Positions 6,806-13,778 of a DNA stretch of 13,778 nt are shown piece after piece. Below the pieces are notes generated by a model. It searched no databases. It was given only the letters and a program-made list of their open reading frames with translations, and was not told the origin of the DNA. The position numbers and the translations under genes were made by a program. The first letter of the stretch is position 1. Each line of letters begins with the position of its first letter. Source of the DNA: Candidatus Zhuqueibacterota bacterium 4572_119 (GTDB lineage: Bacteria; Zhuqueibacterota; Zhuqueibacteria; Thermofontimicrobiales; Thermofontimicrobiaceae); NCBI GenBank assembly GCA_002084535.1, contig NBLI01000027.1, positions 1 to 13,778 on the forward strand. Reading direction: 5' to 3'.

Positions 6806-7789
6806 GTGAAAAACCGAATTTGTTTTATACTTCTCTTTTTGCCGCTTTTTACTTATTGCTCTTATCCCCTAAAAAATGTCTATCGTACCGATGTCGATTA
6901 TGAAGAAATAAAGATGAGGCGTTTAGCCGAAATTAAAAGGTCGGTTTTAAAAGTGGTTTGTTCAGCTTATTATGACAATTATTATTACAAGCAGCCTGAA
7001 AATAATTTGGAAAGTGTGGAATTTGAAGATTTGTTCATTGAAAAACAAATGACCACCAACTCGGTTTCCGGTTCCGCGGTTATCATTTACAAAAACCCCC
7101 AAAAGATGCTGCTGTTGAGCTGTAATCACATTTTCGATTTTAAAGATACAATTCGGGTATATTACGCGGATTCATTGGGCATACAAACAGATAATATCCA
7201 ATCGGTTTCAATTAAATATGATCAGCGCGTTTTTGTAAATCACAGAAGTGGTACCCGAAGCATCGGACACTTGCTGGCTTATGACAAAGCGAACGATATC
7301 GCGTTATTGGAAACCAGTAATGATGAAAATCAATTGGCTGAAATTCCATTTGAAGCTTTTTTCAAAAATAAAGCTGACATCAGATTTGGCAAGGAAGTTT
7401 ACATGATCGGTTATCCCAAGGGTTTTCTTTCTATTGCCAATGGCTTGGTGAGCGCGTCTCATTATAAAAACCGCTTTTTGATATCCGCTTCCTTTAACCG
7501 TGGTTTTTCGGGCGGGCTGGTTATCGCATTTGACAAAAATAGTAAATCTTTTCAATATGTCGGTATTGCGAATTCGATGGCGTATGATTCTCACTTCGTA
7601 TTAGCGCCGAATGATAATGCTGTTACCAGCGCGAATTTTAAAGATTTTCCATATACTGATGAAATATATGTCAAAGACCTGAAACTTGTAAGTTACGGAT
7701 TGACGTTTGGAATTAAAAATGATGTGATTTTTGATTTTATTGAAAGGGAAAAAGAAGGTTTGCGATTAAAGGGATTTTTATTACCATAG
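6806..7789 (+). CDS. Exported trypsin-fold serine protease, divergent
   Basis: The 327-residue protein starts with GTG at 6806, supported by a strong GAGGAGG at 8-nt spacing. It has a short N-terminal signal (ICFILLFLPLFTYC); Cys18 could be a lipid attachment site, but Tyr at -1 makes a poor lipobox. The body fits a chymotrypsin/DegP-like fold with all triad residues: His108 (LLSCNHIF), Asp164 (DKANDIALL) and Ser235 (NRGFSGGLV), with a YMIGYPKG segment before the serine as in trypsin-like proteases of the HtrA type. There is no PDZ domain and the chain ends at about 327. Lys/Tyr-rich residues 26-80 match nothing I know. It is probably an envelope-located protease; substrate unknown. Confidence is high for the fold, moderate for activity. 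Confidence 0.8.
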   Translation: MKNRICFILLFLPLFTYCSYPLKNVYRTDVDYEEIKMRRLAEIKRSVLKVVCSAYYDNYYYKQPENNLESVEFEDLFIEKQMTTNSVSGSAVIIYKNPQKMLLLSCNHIFDFKDTIRVYYADSLGIQTDNIQSVSIKYDQRVFVNHRSGTRSIGHLLAYDKANDIALLETSNDENQLAEIPFEAFFKNKADIRFGKEVYMIGYPKGFLSIANGLVSASHYKNRFLISASFNRGFSGGLVIAFDKNSKSFQYVGIANSMAYDSHFVLAPNDNAVTSANFKDFPYTDEIYVKDLKLVSYGLTFGIKNDVIFDFIEREKEGLRLKGFLLP

Positions 7790-7794
7790 TTTTT

Positions 7795-7813
7795 TTTAGC
7801 AACGCTAAATTTT
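7795..7813 (+). terminator. Weak hairpin after the serine protease gene
   Basis: TTTAGC (7795-7800), AAC loop and GCTAAA (7804-7809) are followed by four T, six bases after the stop codon. The stem is short and AT-rich, so termination may be partial. Confidence 0.3.
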
Positions 7814-7826
7814 GGACAACTTTTCA

Positions 7827-8182
7827 GCCACCAAGACTCAAATGCACCAAGAAAAACACAAAGAAAAAAACATACAAAAATACCATTAACAACAGTGGAA
7901 GATTTTATATCTCAATAAAACTATGGCGTTAAAGCGTTCCGATACTTCCGGAAAACTTTAAACGTGAAATACCCTGCGAGCACCGGGAGCAAAACGAGAA
8001 AACAGGTTTTAAATAATTTTGGTTTCATGTTTGACTTTTTACGTTTCACAAAAATCTTTGGAAAAAGTGCCGTAAAAAAAATGTTAAAATGAAAAGGTTT
8101 TGGTGTGTAATAGAATATTGTATTAATTTGTATAAAAAAATACTTTTATTTTTGTAGCTTTGTGTTTTGGTGGTTTTGTGGC
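7827..8182. repeat. Imperfect inverted pair of CACAAAG/CACCAA-rich repeats
   Basis: Bases 7827-7871 (GCCACCAAG, GCACCAAG, ACACAAAG in series) resemble the reverse complement of 8149-8182 (GCCACAAAA, CACCAAAACACAAAG, then TACAAAAA). The match is imperfect with gaps. The pair encloses the candidate small ORF at 7921-8028. Confidence 0.45.
7921..8028 (-). CDS. Candidate 35-residue single-pass membrane peptide
   Basis: A short frame from ATG 8028 to TAG 7921 begins MKPKLFKT, has one hydrophobic stretch at about 9-25 (CFLVLLPVLAGYFTFKV), and then a basic cluster (FRKYRN), the layout of small membrane peptides. Its base composition is less AT-rich than the flanking gap, which also suggests coding. 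No good Shine-Dalgarno site precedes the ATG and I recognise no family. It could be a gene remnant or chance. Confidence 0.33.
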   Translation of the reverse strand: MKPKLFKTCFLVLLPVLAGYFTFKVFRKYRNALTP

Positions 8183-8206
8183 AAAAACAAAATAAGCTGA
8201 ATAGTG

Positions 8207-8314
8207 CCAGAGATTCGCCAAAAATCGGCGTAACTGGAATAACACGACGTAACTAATTGTATTTTAAGCTAATAGCTAACAGCTAATTGCTAAAAGCTGT
8301 TTCAAGTTTCTTGA
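8207..8314 (+). repeat. Dispersed intergenic repeat, copy B (about 108 bp)
   Basis: This copy matches the reverse complement of 3564-3670. At 8267-8300 it carries heptamers in tandem (AGCTAAT, AGCTAAC, AGCTAAT, TGCTAAA). Near its start a small hairpin CGCC-N7-GGCG (about 8216-8230) corresponds in copy A to CGCT-N7-GGTG, which still pairs if G-U is allowed on this strand. It lies downstream of the serine protease and about 80 bp upstream of the rmlA promoter. Confidence 0.85.
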
Positions 8315-8391
8315 TCATTTCAATTTCTGTTCATAAGTACATCAATAACACACCGAAATAATTCAAATTTTAGCAACACTTTAAAATCTGA

Positions 8392-8420
8392 TTGCATTTG
8401 AAAATAATTATTACTATAAT
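8392..8420 (+). promoter_or_regulatory. Sigma-70-type promoter of the rmlA operon
   Basis: A perfect TATAAT (8415-8420) sits 17 bases after TTGCAT (8392-8397; three of six match consensus). Transcription would begin near 8427, giving a leader of about 85 nt before rmlA at 8511. Confidence 0.55.
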
Positions 8421-8510
8421 AATCTCTATTTCCGGGACGGTTTTGTTTGTTTTTAGATAATGGATTGATGAATGAAACACAATTAATTTTTAAACGAGTA
8501 AGGAATTATT

Positions 8511-9575
8511 ATGAAAGCATTGATCACCAGCGGTGGAAAAGGAACTCGGCTGAGACCTCTTACGCATACCCAGAATAAGCATTTGATTCCCATTGCAAAT
8601 AAGAAGATTCTTCATTACGCGATTGATACGGTAATCGACGCCGGGATAAAAGAAATTGGTATTATCACTAACGACGATTGCAACGAAGTCCCAAAGGCTT
8701 TTGGAGACGGCAGCCAATGGGGGGTTAGCATTACTTACATTCCGCAAAAGGCGCCATTGGGACTGGCGCATGTTGTCAAAATTTCCGAAGATTTTATCGG
8801 CAAAGATCCATTTGTTTTTTACCTTGGTGATAATATGGTTGTCGGTGGAGTTAAGCGATTTGTTGAAGAATTTGAGCGGGAAAAAGTGAATTGTTTTCTA
8901 ACATTGGCAAAAGTAAAAGACCCGGAAAGGTTCGGAGTGCCGGAAATTGTGAACAACCGAATCATAGGAGTCGAGGAAAAACCAAAAGCGCCAAAGAGCC
9001 AGTACGCGGTAGCTGGAATCTATATTTATGACAGCACTATTTTTGAAGCAGTTAATAATATCGAACCCAGTGCGCGCGGCGAGTTGGAAATCTCCGATGC
9101 TCATCAATATCTTATCGATCATGGTTACGCGGTTGGCTATTCGGAAATTACCGGTTGGTGGAAGGATACTGGTAAGCCGATTGACTTGCTTGAGGCTAAC
9201 CGGTTGGTTCTTGAGCACATGAAACCCAGGATTGAGGGAAACGTCAATGACAAGTCACATATCGCCGGAAATGTTACAATTGAAGAAGGTGCTAAAATTA
9301 TTAACAGCAATATTCGCGGACCGGTCATTATTGGGAAAAATACAATAATCGAGGATAGTTATATTGGTCCGTTCACATCAATTCAGAATGATTGCCATAT
9401 ACGAAACAGTGAAATCGAGTTTAGTATTTTACTGAATCAGTGCAAAGTTCTCGATATTGGAATCAGAATTGAGAGTAGTTTGTTGGGAACAGGAGTGGAA
9501 ATTATCAAATCCGAAGATAAACCGTCAACGCATCGATTTTTTATCGGAGATCAAAGTCTGGTTGAATTAGTATAA
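8511..9575 (+). CDS. rmlA: Glucose-1-phosphate thymidylyltransferase, long form
   Basis: This enzyme makes dTDP-glucose from dTTP and glucose-1-phosphate, the first step to dTDP-rhamnose and other deoxysugars. The 354-residue protein has the nucleotidyltransferase signature GGKGTRLRPLT (8-18), the conserved Lys in NKHLIPI (23), the PQKAPLGLAHVV segment (78-89), Asp107 in YLGDN, VEEKP (154-158), RGELEISD (189-196) and WWKDTGKPIDLLEANR (216-231). The C-terminal part (about 240-354) has the isoleucine/glycine-rich repeats of a left-handed beta-helix, marking the long RmlA form (about 355 residues) rather than the short form (about 290). TAAGGA precedes the ATG by about 7 nt. It heads a three-gene operon; the other rml genes are not in the window. 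UTP use instead of dTTP cannot be excluded from sequence. Confidence 0.9.
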   Translation: MKALITSGGKGTRLRPLTHTQNKHLIPIANKKILHYAIDTVIDAGIKEIGIITNDDCNEVPKAFGDGSQWGVSITYIPQKAPLGLAHVVKISEDFIGKDPFVFYLGDNMVVGGVKRFVEEFEREKVNCFLTLAKVKDPERFGVPEIVNNRIIGVEEKPKAPKSQYAVAGIYIYDSTIFEAVNNIEPSARGELEISDAHQYLIDHGYAVGYSEITGWWKDTGKPIDLLEANRLVLEHMKPRIEGNVNDKSHIAGNVTIEEGAKIINSNIRGPVIIGKNTIIEDSYIGPFTSIQNDCHIRNSEIEFSILLNQCKVLDIGIRIESSLLGTGVEIIKSEDKPSTHRFFIGDQSLVELV

Positions 9576-9585
9576 AACAGGGTCA

Positions 9586-10905
9586 ATGCAAAAAGTACTA
9601 TTTATTTGTTATTATTTTCCTCCAATGGGGATGGGCGGAACACAGCGATCGGCTAAATTTGCCAAGTACCTGATGGAGTTCGGTTGGAATCCAATTGTGC
9701 TGACGGTGAAGGATGTCAATTATTACGCCATCGATGAATCGCTGCTTGGAGATGTTGCCAACCGCGAGATAATTCGGACTGAATCATTAGACCCATTACG
9801 AATTTTAGCCCGGCTCAGGAAACAGGGTGATAAATCCGGAAGAAACAGCAAAGCTGATTCCTCCAAAGGACATTCCAAAATTTCCAGTTTTCTTAACAAA
9901 GTAATTAGCGGCTGGTTGTTGATCCCGGATTCTAAAATTCTCTGGTTGCCATTTTTAATCCCCGGCGCAATTAGGCAAATTAAAAAACACAAAATCAAAG
10001 TGGTATATACAACATCGCCGCCTCATTCAGCGCATTTGGGCGGCGTTATTTTAAAAATCCTGACCAAAGTAAAACTTGTGGCAGATTTCAGGGATGACTG
10101 GACGGGCGGAGAAAGTCAGCCCAGTCCATCGTTGTTTCATGATTTTATCAACCGCCTGATGGAAAAAATTGTTCTTAAAAAAGCAGATGTTGTGCTTTCC
10201 ATGTGCGAGAGTCTGACGGCAAATTTGCAGCGAAAATCAGGCGATAATTTCAATACATCAAAATTCAGAACAATCACCAATGGATATGATGCCGAGGATT
10301 TTTCCGCGTTGCTCGATTTACCAATGGAAGAGAAATTTACCATAACGCATTGCGGTTCCATCAGCAGAGTGAGCAATCCCGATCCTTTTTTACAGGCGGT
10401 TCAAAAGTTGTTTCACGAATACCCGGAATTAAAAGGAAAAGTTCAAATTCAGTTTTTCGGCACTGATCTTTTTGGTGATTTACAGGCAATGTTAAACCAA
10501 TACTCATTGCACTCGTTCATTCAGCCAATAAAATACCTGCCCCATAAACAAGCGCTGAAAAAAGTAATGAAATCGCATTTGCTGCTGTTGACAATTTTTA
10601 AAAAGACGAACGAGGAAATTATTACCAGCAAAGTATTTGAATATTTTGCTTCGGGTAAACCAATTTTGCTGGTATCGGGTGAAGGTGAAGTGGCAAGGCA
10701 AATTAAATTTATGAAGCGGGGAAAAGTAATTCCCAATGATAATATTGACGGTATTAAAGAAGCTATTTTGGAATATTACCAAAAATTTAAGAATAAACAG
10801 TTAAAATTTGAGAAACCGCTTTCTACAAAACAATTTGATAGAGCTATTTTAACAAAAGAATTGGCGGAAACGTTTTCTGATGTTGTTAAACAAGGAGAGG
10901 ATTGA
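9586..10905 (+). CDS. GT4-family glycosyltransferase (GT-B fold)
   Basis: The 439-residue protein has two Rossmann-like halves. The N-terminal acceptor half opens with ICYYFPPMGMGGTQRSAKFAKYL (7-29) and holds YTTSPPHSAHLGG (141-153) and VADFRDDW (165-172), typical of GT4 surface-polysaccharide enzymes. The C-terminal donor half has HCGSISRVSNP (255-265) and the retaining-transferase region ITSKVFEYFASGKPILL (346-361) with Glu352. It probably adds a sugar to a lipid-linked glycan at the inner face of the membrane; donor and acceptor cannot be read from sequence, though the neighbouring rmlA suggests a dTDP-sugar is made nearby. It starts 10 bp after rmlA and its TGA overlaps or abuts the next start. 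Residues 75-100 form a lysine/serine-rich insert or linker. Confidence 0.88.
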   Translation: MQKVLFICYYFPPMGMGGTQRSAKFAKYLMEFGWNPIVLTVKDVNYYAIDESLLGDVANREIIRTESLDPLRILARLRKQGDKSGRNSKADSSKGHSKISSFLNKVISGWLLIPDSKILWLPFLIPGAIRQIKKHKIKVVYTTSPPHSAHLGGVILKILTKVKLVADFRDDWTGGESQPSPSLFHDFINRLMEKIVLKKADVVLSMCESLTANLQRKSGDNFNTSKFRTITNGYDAEDFSALLDLPMEEKFTITHCGSISRVSNPDPFLQAVQKLFHEYPELKGKVQIQFFGTDLFGDLQAMLNQYSLHSFIQPIKYLPHKQALKKVMKSHLLLLTIFKKTNEEIITSKVFEYFASGKPILLVSGEGEVARQIKFMKRGKVIPNDNIDGIKEAILEYYQKFKNKQLKFEKPLSTKQFDRAILTKELAETFSDVVKQGED

Positions 10906-10907
10906 TA

Positions 10908-13271
10908 GTGCGGCTAATATTGAAGATACTGTTCCAGATCTACGTGTGGAGTTTATTAATAGTTAATTTTAATTTGCTCAGTCAGGATTACCTTTGGCCA
11001 ACCAATGCAAGCCAATACCTGACTTCATCTTTCGCGGAGTACCGGTCGGGGCATTTTCATGCTGGAATTGATATAAAAACCTGGAATAAAACCGGCTTCA
11101 AAGTATTCGCGGTTCGGGATGGTTACATTTCGAGATTGAAAGTATCCCCTTTTGGTTATGGAAAAGTGTTGTATCAAAAGCTGGACAACGGTGAGACAGC
11201 GGTTTATGCTCACTTGAGCAGCTTTAATGAAGAGTTAGATGACTATGTGAAATCACAGCAAAAACGAAATAAAGCGTACCGTTTACAACGGTATTTTAAC
11301 TCATCCAGATTCCCCGTTAAAAAAGGGGATGTGATCGGTTATACCGGTTCCACCGGAATTGGTCACCCTCATCTACACTTTGAGATCAGAGACGCGAATA
11401 GCAATCCGCTCAATCCTTTTCTGCGGGGCTATCGAGTAAAAGACCAGGTGCCACCCGTAGTTGAAGCAATTTCTATTTCGCCTCTCGATGTAAATTCCAA
11501 GGTGAATTCTGACGTAGTTCCTTTGATTTTAGCTCCCCGTTATGTAAGGCGGGGAGTTTATGAAATTTCGGAGGTACCGATTATTTCGGGTGATATTGGA
11601 TTCGCGATCAAATGTTTTGACAAAGCTAATGTGGTTAAAAATAAATACGCGGTTTATCGCTTAAACCTGTTTGTCGATGAAGAATTAAAGTACGCGGTTA
11701 AATTTGATAAATTTTCATTTTCCCAGACACATTACATTGAATTTGACAGAGATTTTCGGCTAAAGAAGCGAGGGTATGGTCTTTTTCAAAAACTTTACAA
11801 GGAAAAGCAGAGTCAGCTTTCCTTTTATCAAATACCTGGCGAAGAAATTGGGCGGTTGCGCTGCGCGGATGCCACAGGTTTTGGGCTAAATGGGGAAGGT
11901 TTTTTAGCAAAAGGGGAGCATGATTTCCGAATAGAAGTTTTTGATTATTGGAATAATTCCGCCCGGGTCAGCGGTAAGTTCATCGTTGGTGAACGAGGAT
12001 TTTTATCAGCGGATTTTGAACACGAGGAAAATGGCAGATTGAGAATTAAATATCTTCAAAATCAGCTGAGAAAACCGGTTACTAATCCTCAAATCTCAAT
12101 TTCTGATAATGATGGAATTACTTGGAAAAAAATTGAACCTGATGTTGATACGTTATTCATGTTTTTGGATTCCACGAAGACATACGTGTTTAATGTAGAT
12201 TCAGTAGATTCCAATCATGTAGTAAAAATATGCGCTGATAATGATGTGAATAATTTATTTTTCCCATTGTTTTTTGCTGGTGTTGGTCAGCAAGATTCCT
12301 CTAAAGCATTAGCGGATGTTTTGGTTGAAAAGGACTTTTATGATGATTACATGCGTATTGAACTTCTGATTCAGGATCGCCGACCCGGTAAACCGCGGCT
12401 ATTTGTGCACCAAATTGGCAGTCCAACCCGAGAGGTGCGACTTGTTCAACATGAGTGGAATAAATATATCGGTGTCTATCGTTTTACTCCAGAGAAAAAT
12501 GGTGTGCTGACTCTGGAAGTAACAATGAAGAATAATGTCGGAGAACAGATTGTTCATCGCGATCAATTTGATTTACAAACAGTAACTCCTCTTTCTGGTG
12601 GGGGAATTACTTCGCAGGATGGAAAATGCTTAGTTAGGTTTGAAGCGAACAATGTTTACAAAAATTTATTTTTACGAATGAGTCGAACAGAGCCAATCGC
12701 AAACAGTAAGTATGAGTCAATCGGTTTTGTTTACGAAGTTTTCCCCAAGGATGTATTAATTAAAGGACGGGGAACTATTCAACTGGAATATCCTGAGGGA
12801 GATTCTTTGCCGGAGAAACTGGGGATTTATGGAGTTTATGGAAATAAGGTTGGATTTATGGGCAATAACCTCGATGCAGACAGAAGAATTTTATCCACCC
12901 GCATTTCAAGTTTGAATACATTCACCCTCATCAGGGATGTGGAAGTGCCGGAAGTTCAGATTTTGAAACCAAGATGGAAAAAGCACATCTCTGACACAAC
13001 ACCGGTATTATTGGCAAAAGTTACAGACAAACTTTCCGGCATCGCGGATGAAAGATCAATCGATATGTATCTGGATGGGAAAAAAGTGATTCCTGAATAT
13101 GACCCGGAAACCAAAACCATTAAATTTGAATGCGATGAACCACTAACACCGGGAAGACACAACATGACTGTAACCGCGGTTGATAGGAGCAAAAATAAAT
13201 CCAGCAAAACAAGCCATTTTTTTGTTAGTCCTGTGCAGAAAACAGATTTGAACAGCAGCGGGAAGAACTAA
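10908..13271 (+). CDS. Large exported M23 peptidase with Ig-like C-terminal domain
   Basis: With a GTG start at 10908 the protein has 787 residues: a signal peptide (about 1-26), then an M23/LytM domain at about 29-175 with its zinc ligands His51 and Asp55 (HAGID) and His157, plus His102 (YAH) and His155 of the HPHLH motif. All catalytic residues are present, so it is likely an active peptidoglycan endopeptidase. A long beta-rich region follows, and residues about 680-775 look like an Ig-like domain (VTDKLSGI, then GRHNMTVTAVDRSKNKS). Start choice: AAGGAGAGG at 10892-10900 suits GTG 10908; TTG 10902, overlapping the glycosyltransferase stop, is possible and adds two residues. It is translationally coupled to the glycosyltransferase and ends the operon. 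No good terminator follows. Confidence 0.88.
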   Translation: MRLILKILFQIYVWSLLIVNFNLLSQDYLWPTNASQYLTSSFAEYRSGHFHAGIDIKTWNKTGFKVFAVRDGYISRLKVSPFGYGKVLYQKLDNGETAVYAHLSSFNEELDDYVKSQQKRNKAYRLQRYFNSSRFPVKKGDVIGYTGSTGIGHPHLHFEIRDANSNPLNPFLRGYRVKDQVPPVVEAISISPLDVNSKVNSDVVPLILAPRYVRRGVYEISEVPIISGDIGFAIKCFDKANVVKNKYAVYRLNLFVDEELKYAVKFDKFSFSQTHYIEFDRDFRLKKRGYGLFQKLYKEKQSQLSFYQIPGEEIGRLRCADATGFGLNGEGFLAKGEHDFRIEVFDYWNNSARVSGKFIVGERGFLSADFEHEENGRLRIKYLQNQLRKPVTNPQISISDNDGITWKKIEPDVDTLFMFLDSTKTYVFNVDSVDSNHVVKICADNDVNNLFFPLFFAGVGQQDSSKALADVLVEKDFYDDYMRIELLIQDRRPGKPRLFVHQIGSPTREVRLVQHEWNKYIGVYRFTPEKNGVLTLEVTMKNNVGEQIVHRDQFDLQTVTPLSGGGITSQDGKCLVRFEANNVYKNLFLRMSRTEPIANSKYESIGFVYEVFPKDVLIKGRGTIQLEYPEGDSLPEKLGIYGVYGNKVGFMGNNLDADRRILSTRISSLNTFTLIRDVEVPEVQILKPRWKKHISDTTPVLLAKVTDKLSGIADERSIDMYLDGKKVIPEYDPETKTIKFECDEPLTPGRHNMTVTAVDRSKNKSSKTSHFFVSPVQKTDLNSSGKN

Positions 13272-13423
13272 ATTGATGGTCAGAACGTTACCGGGGAAAA
13301 TAAAATACAGTTTGTAAAAATCAGCATATTTTCATGTCCCATTCATATAACTGCTTGTTTGGTGAAAGCCAGGTACCCTGAAAAGTTATTATTTAAATTC
13401 GAAATTGGATTTTAACTTAATAC

Positions 13424-13603
13424 GTGAATTATTTCGGACATTGGTTCCAGGAAGTTCATGAAATTTTATTCGCTTTACCAGATTCCTCAAATATTGGTGT
13501 TCAAATAGAAGGCTTTATTAATCCGCTCTCCAAACTACTGCCAAAAAAAATGTTACTCCGAAATACTCATACGCTTAGAAGGTTCAAAGACACAACATTT
13601 TAA
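13424..13603 (+). CDS. Possible 59-residue ORF or gene remnant
   Basis: The frame begins at GTG 13424 (reading VNYFGHWFQEVHEILF) and ends at TAA 13601-13603. Its composition is protein-like, with mixed aromatic, charged and hydrophobic residues and a basic end. It has no Shine-Dalgarno site and a stop just upstream, and I know no relative. A chance frame or a decayed gene is as likely as a real small gene. Confidence 0.2.
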   Translation: MNYFGHWFQEVHEILFALPDSSNIGVQIEGFINPLSKLLPKKMLLRNTHTLRRFKDTTF

Positions 13604-13762
13604 AAAACAAAGAAAAAGAATATTATTATAAATCAGCAGCAATGAACTGATTTTAAAATTCAATCAGCCCTTATCATGCTGTTATTTCTTGCTTTGTAGC
13701 CTTTTTGGTAAGAATTCAGAAATAATCCAGATTAAAAATTTTTTACATTGAAAATAAAGTCC

Positions 13763-13768
13763 TTGACA
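13763..13768 (+). promoter_or_regulatory. -35 box of a gene beyond the window
   Basis: A perfect TTGACA in the last 16 bases, in AT-rich surroundings like the promoters at 5410-5415 and 5542-5547. The -10 box would fall outside the window. Confidence 0.3.
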
Positions 13769-13778
13769 TTTTTAATAT

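Larger units (their letters stand above)
7790..8510. other. 720-bp intergenic region with repeats, possible small ORF and promoter
   Basis: The stretch is AT-rich and lies between the serine protease and the rmlA operon. It holds a weak hairpin (7795-7809), an inverted pair of CACAAAG/CACCAA-rich repeats (7827-7871 and 8149-8182), a possible 35-residue minus-strand ORF (7921-8028), dispersed repeat copy B (8207-8314) and a TATAAT-type promoter (8392-8420). I see no longer gene on either strand. Confidence 0.7.
13272..13778. other. 507-bp region without a clear gene
   Basis: No family is recognised on either strand. It contains one frame of 59 codons (13424-13603), a weak AT-rich hairpin AATCAG/CTGATT (13631-13652), and a perfect TTGACA at 13763-13768 that is probably the -35 box of a gene beyond the window edge. 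Confidence 0.55.

Noticed and set aside
8490..9328. Frames of 63-106 codons overlapping rmlA in other frames
   Set aside because: They are shadows of the clear RmlA coding frame.
13370..13380. CAGG-TAC-CCTG as terminator of the rmlA operon
   Set aside because: The stem is four base pairs with no T-run after it.

Overview
The window comes from an AT-rich (roughly 40% GC by eye) Gram-negative-type bacterium. Several genes have export signals, and the set includes an M23 peptidase with Ig-like domains, a periplasmic transglutaminase-like protein and Spy/CpxP-like proteins. Strong Shine-Dalgarno sites (such as GAGGAGG before 6806) and canonical TTGACA -35 boxes argue against typical Bacteroidota. 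Gene content and protein style fit an FCB-related lineage such as Calditrichota/KSB1. That placement is inference, not proven.

Layout. (1) 1-267: a 99-bp direct repeat, period 168, whose first unit is a large fold-back, like a small non-coding mobile element or IS remnant. (2) 341-1092 (+): a mechanosensitive-channel (MscS) gene that appears to have lost TM1-TM2 and the reading frame through an internal deletion, followed by a good bidirectional terminator. (3) 1208-3423 (-): a four-gene cassette of ECF sigma factor, zinc-finger anti-sigma factor, membrane-anchored Metal_resist/CnrX-like protein and secreted Spy/CpxP-like protein, probably an envelope- or metal-stress circuit. (4) 3675-5324 (-): an exported transglutaminase-like protein. 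(5) 5603-6706 (+): M19 membrane-type dipeptidase. (6) 6806-7789 (+): exported trypsin-fold serine protease. (7) 7790-8510: a 720-bp gap with dispersed repeats, a possible 35-aa membrane peptide on the minus strand and a promoter. (8) 8511-13271 (+): a tight three-gene operon of long-form glucose-1-phosphate thymidylyltransferase, GT4 glycosyltransferase and large M23 peptidase, suggesting cell-surface glycan and cell-wall work. (9) 13272-13778: mostly non-coding, ending in a TTGACA box for a gene outside the window.

Most genes belong to known families. The points most worth a second look are the pair of about 107-bp heptamer-containing intergenic repeats (3564-3670 and 8207-8314), which lie in the same sense as their flanking genes and show G-U-tolerant changes in a small hairpin; the fold-back repeat at the left edge; the decayed MscS gene; and the sigma/anti-sigma/metal-sensor cassette. 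I see no CRISPR array, tRNA, rRNA or clearly new multi-gene defence system.
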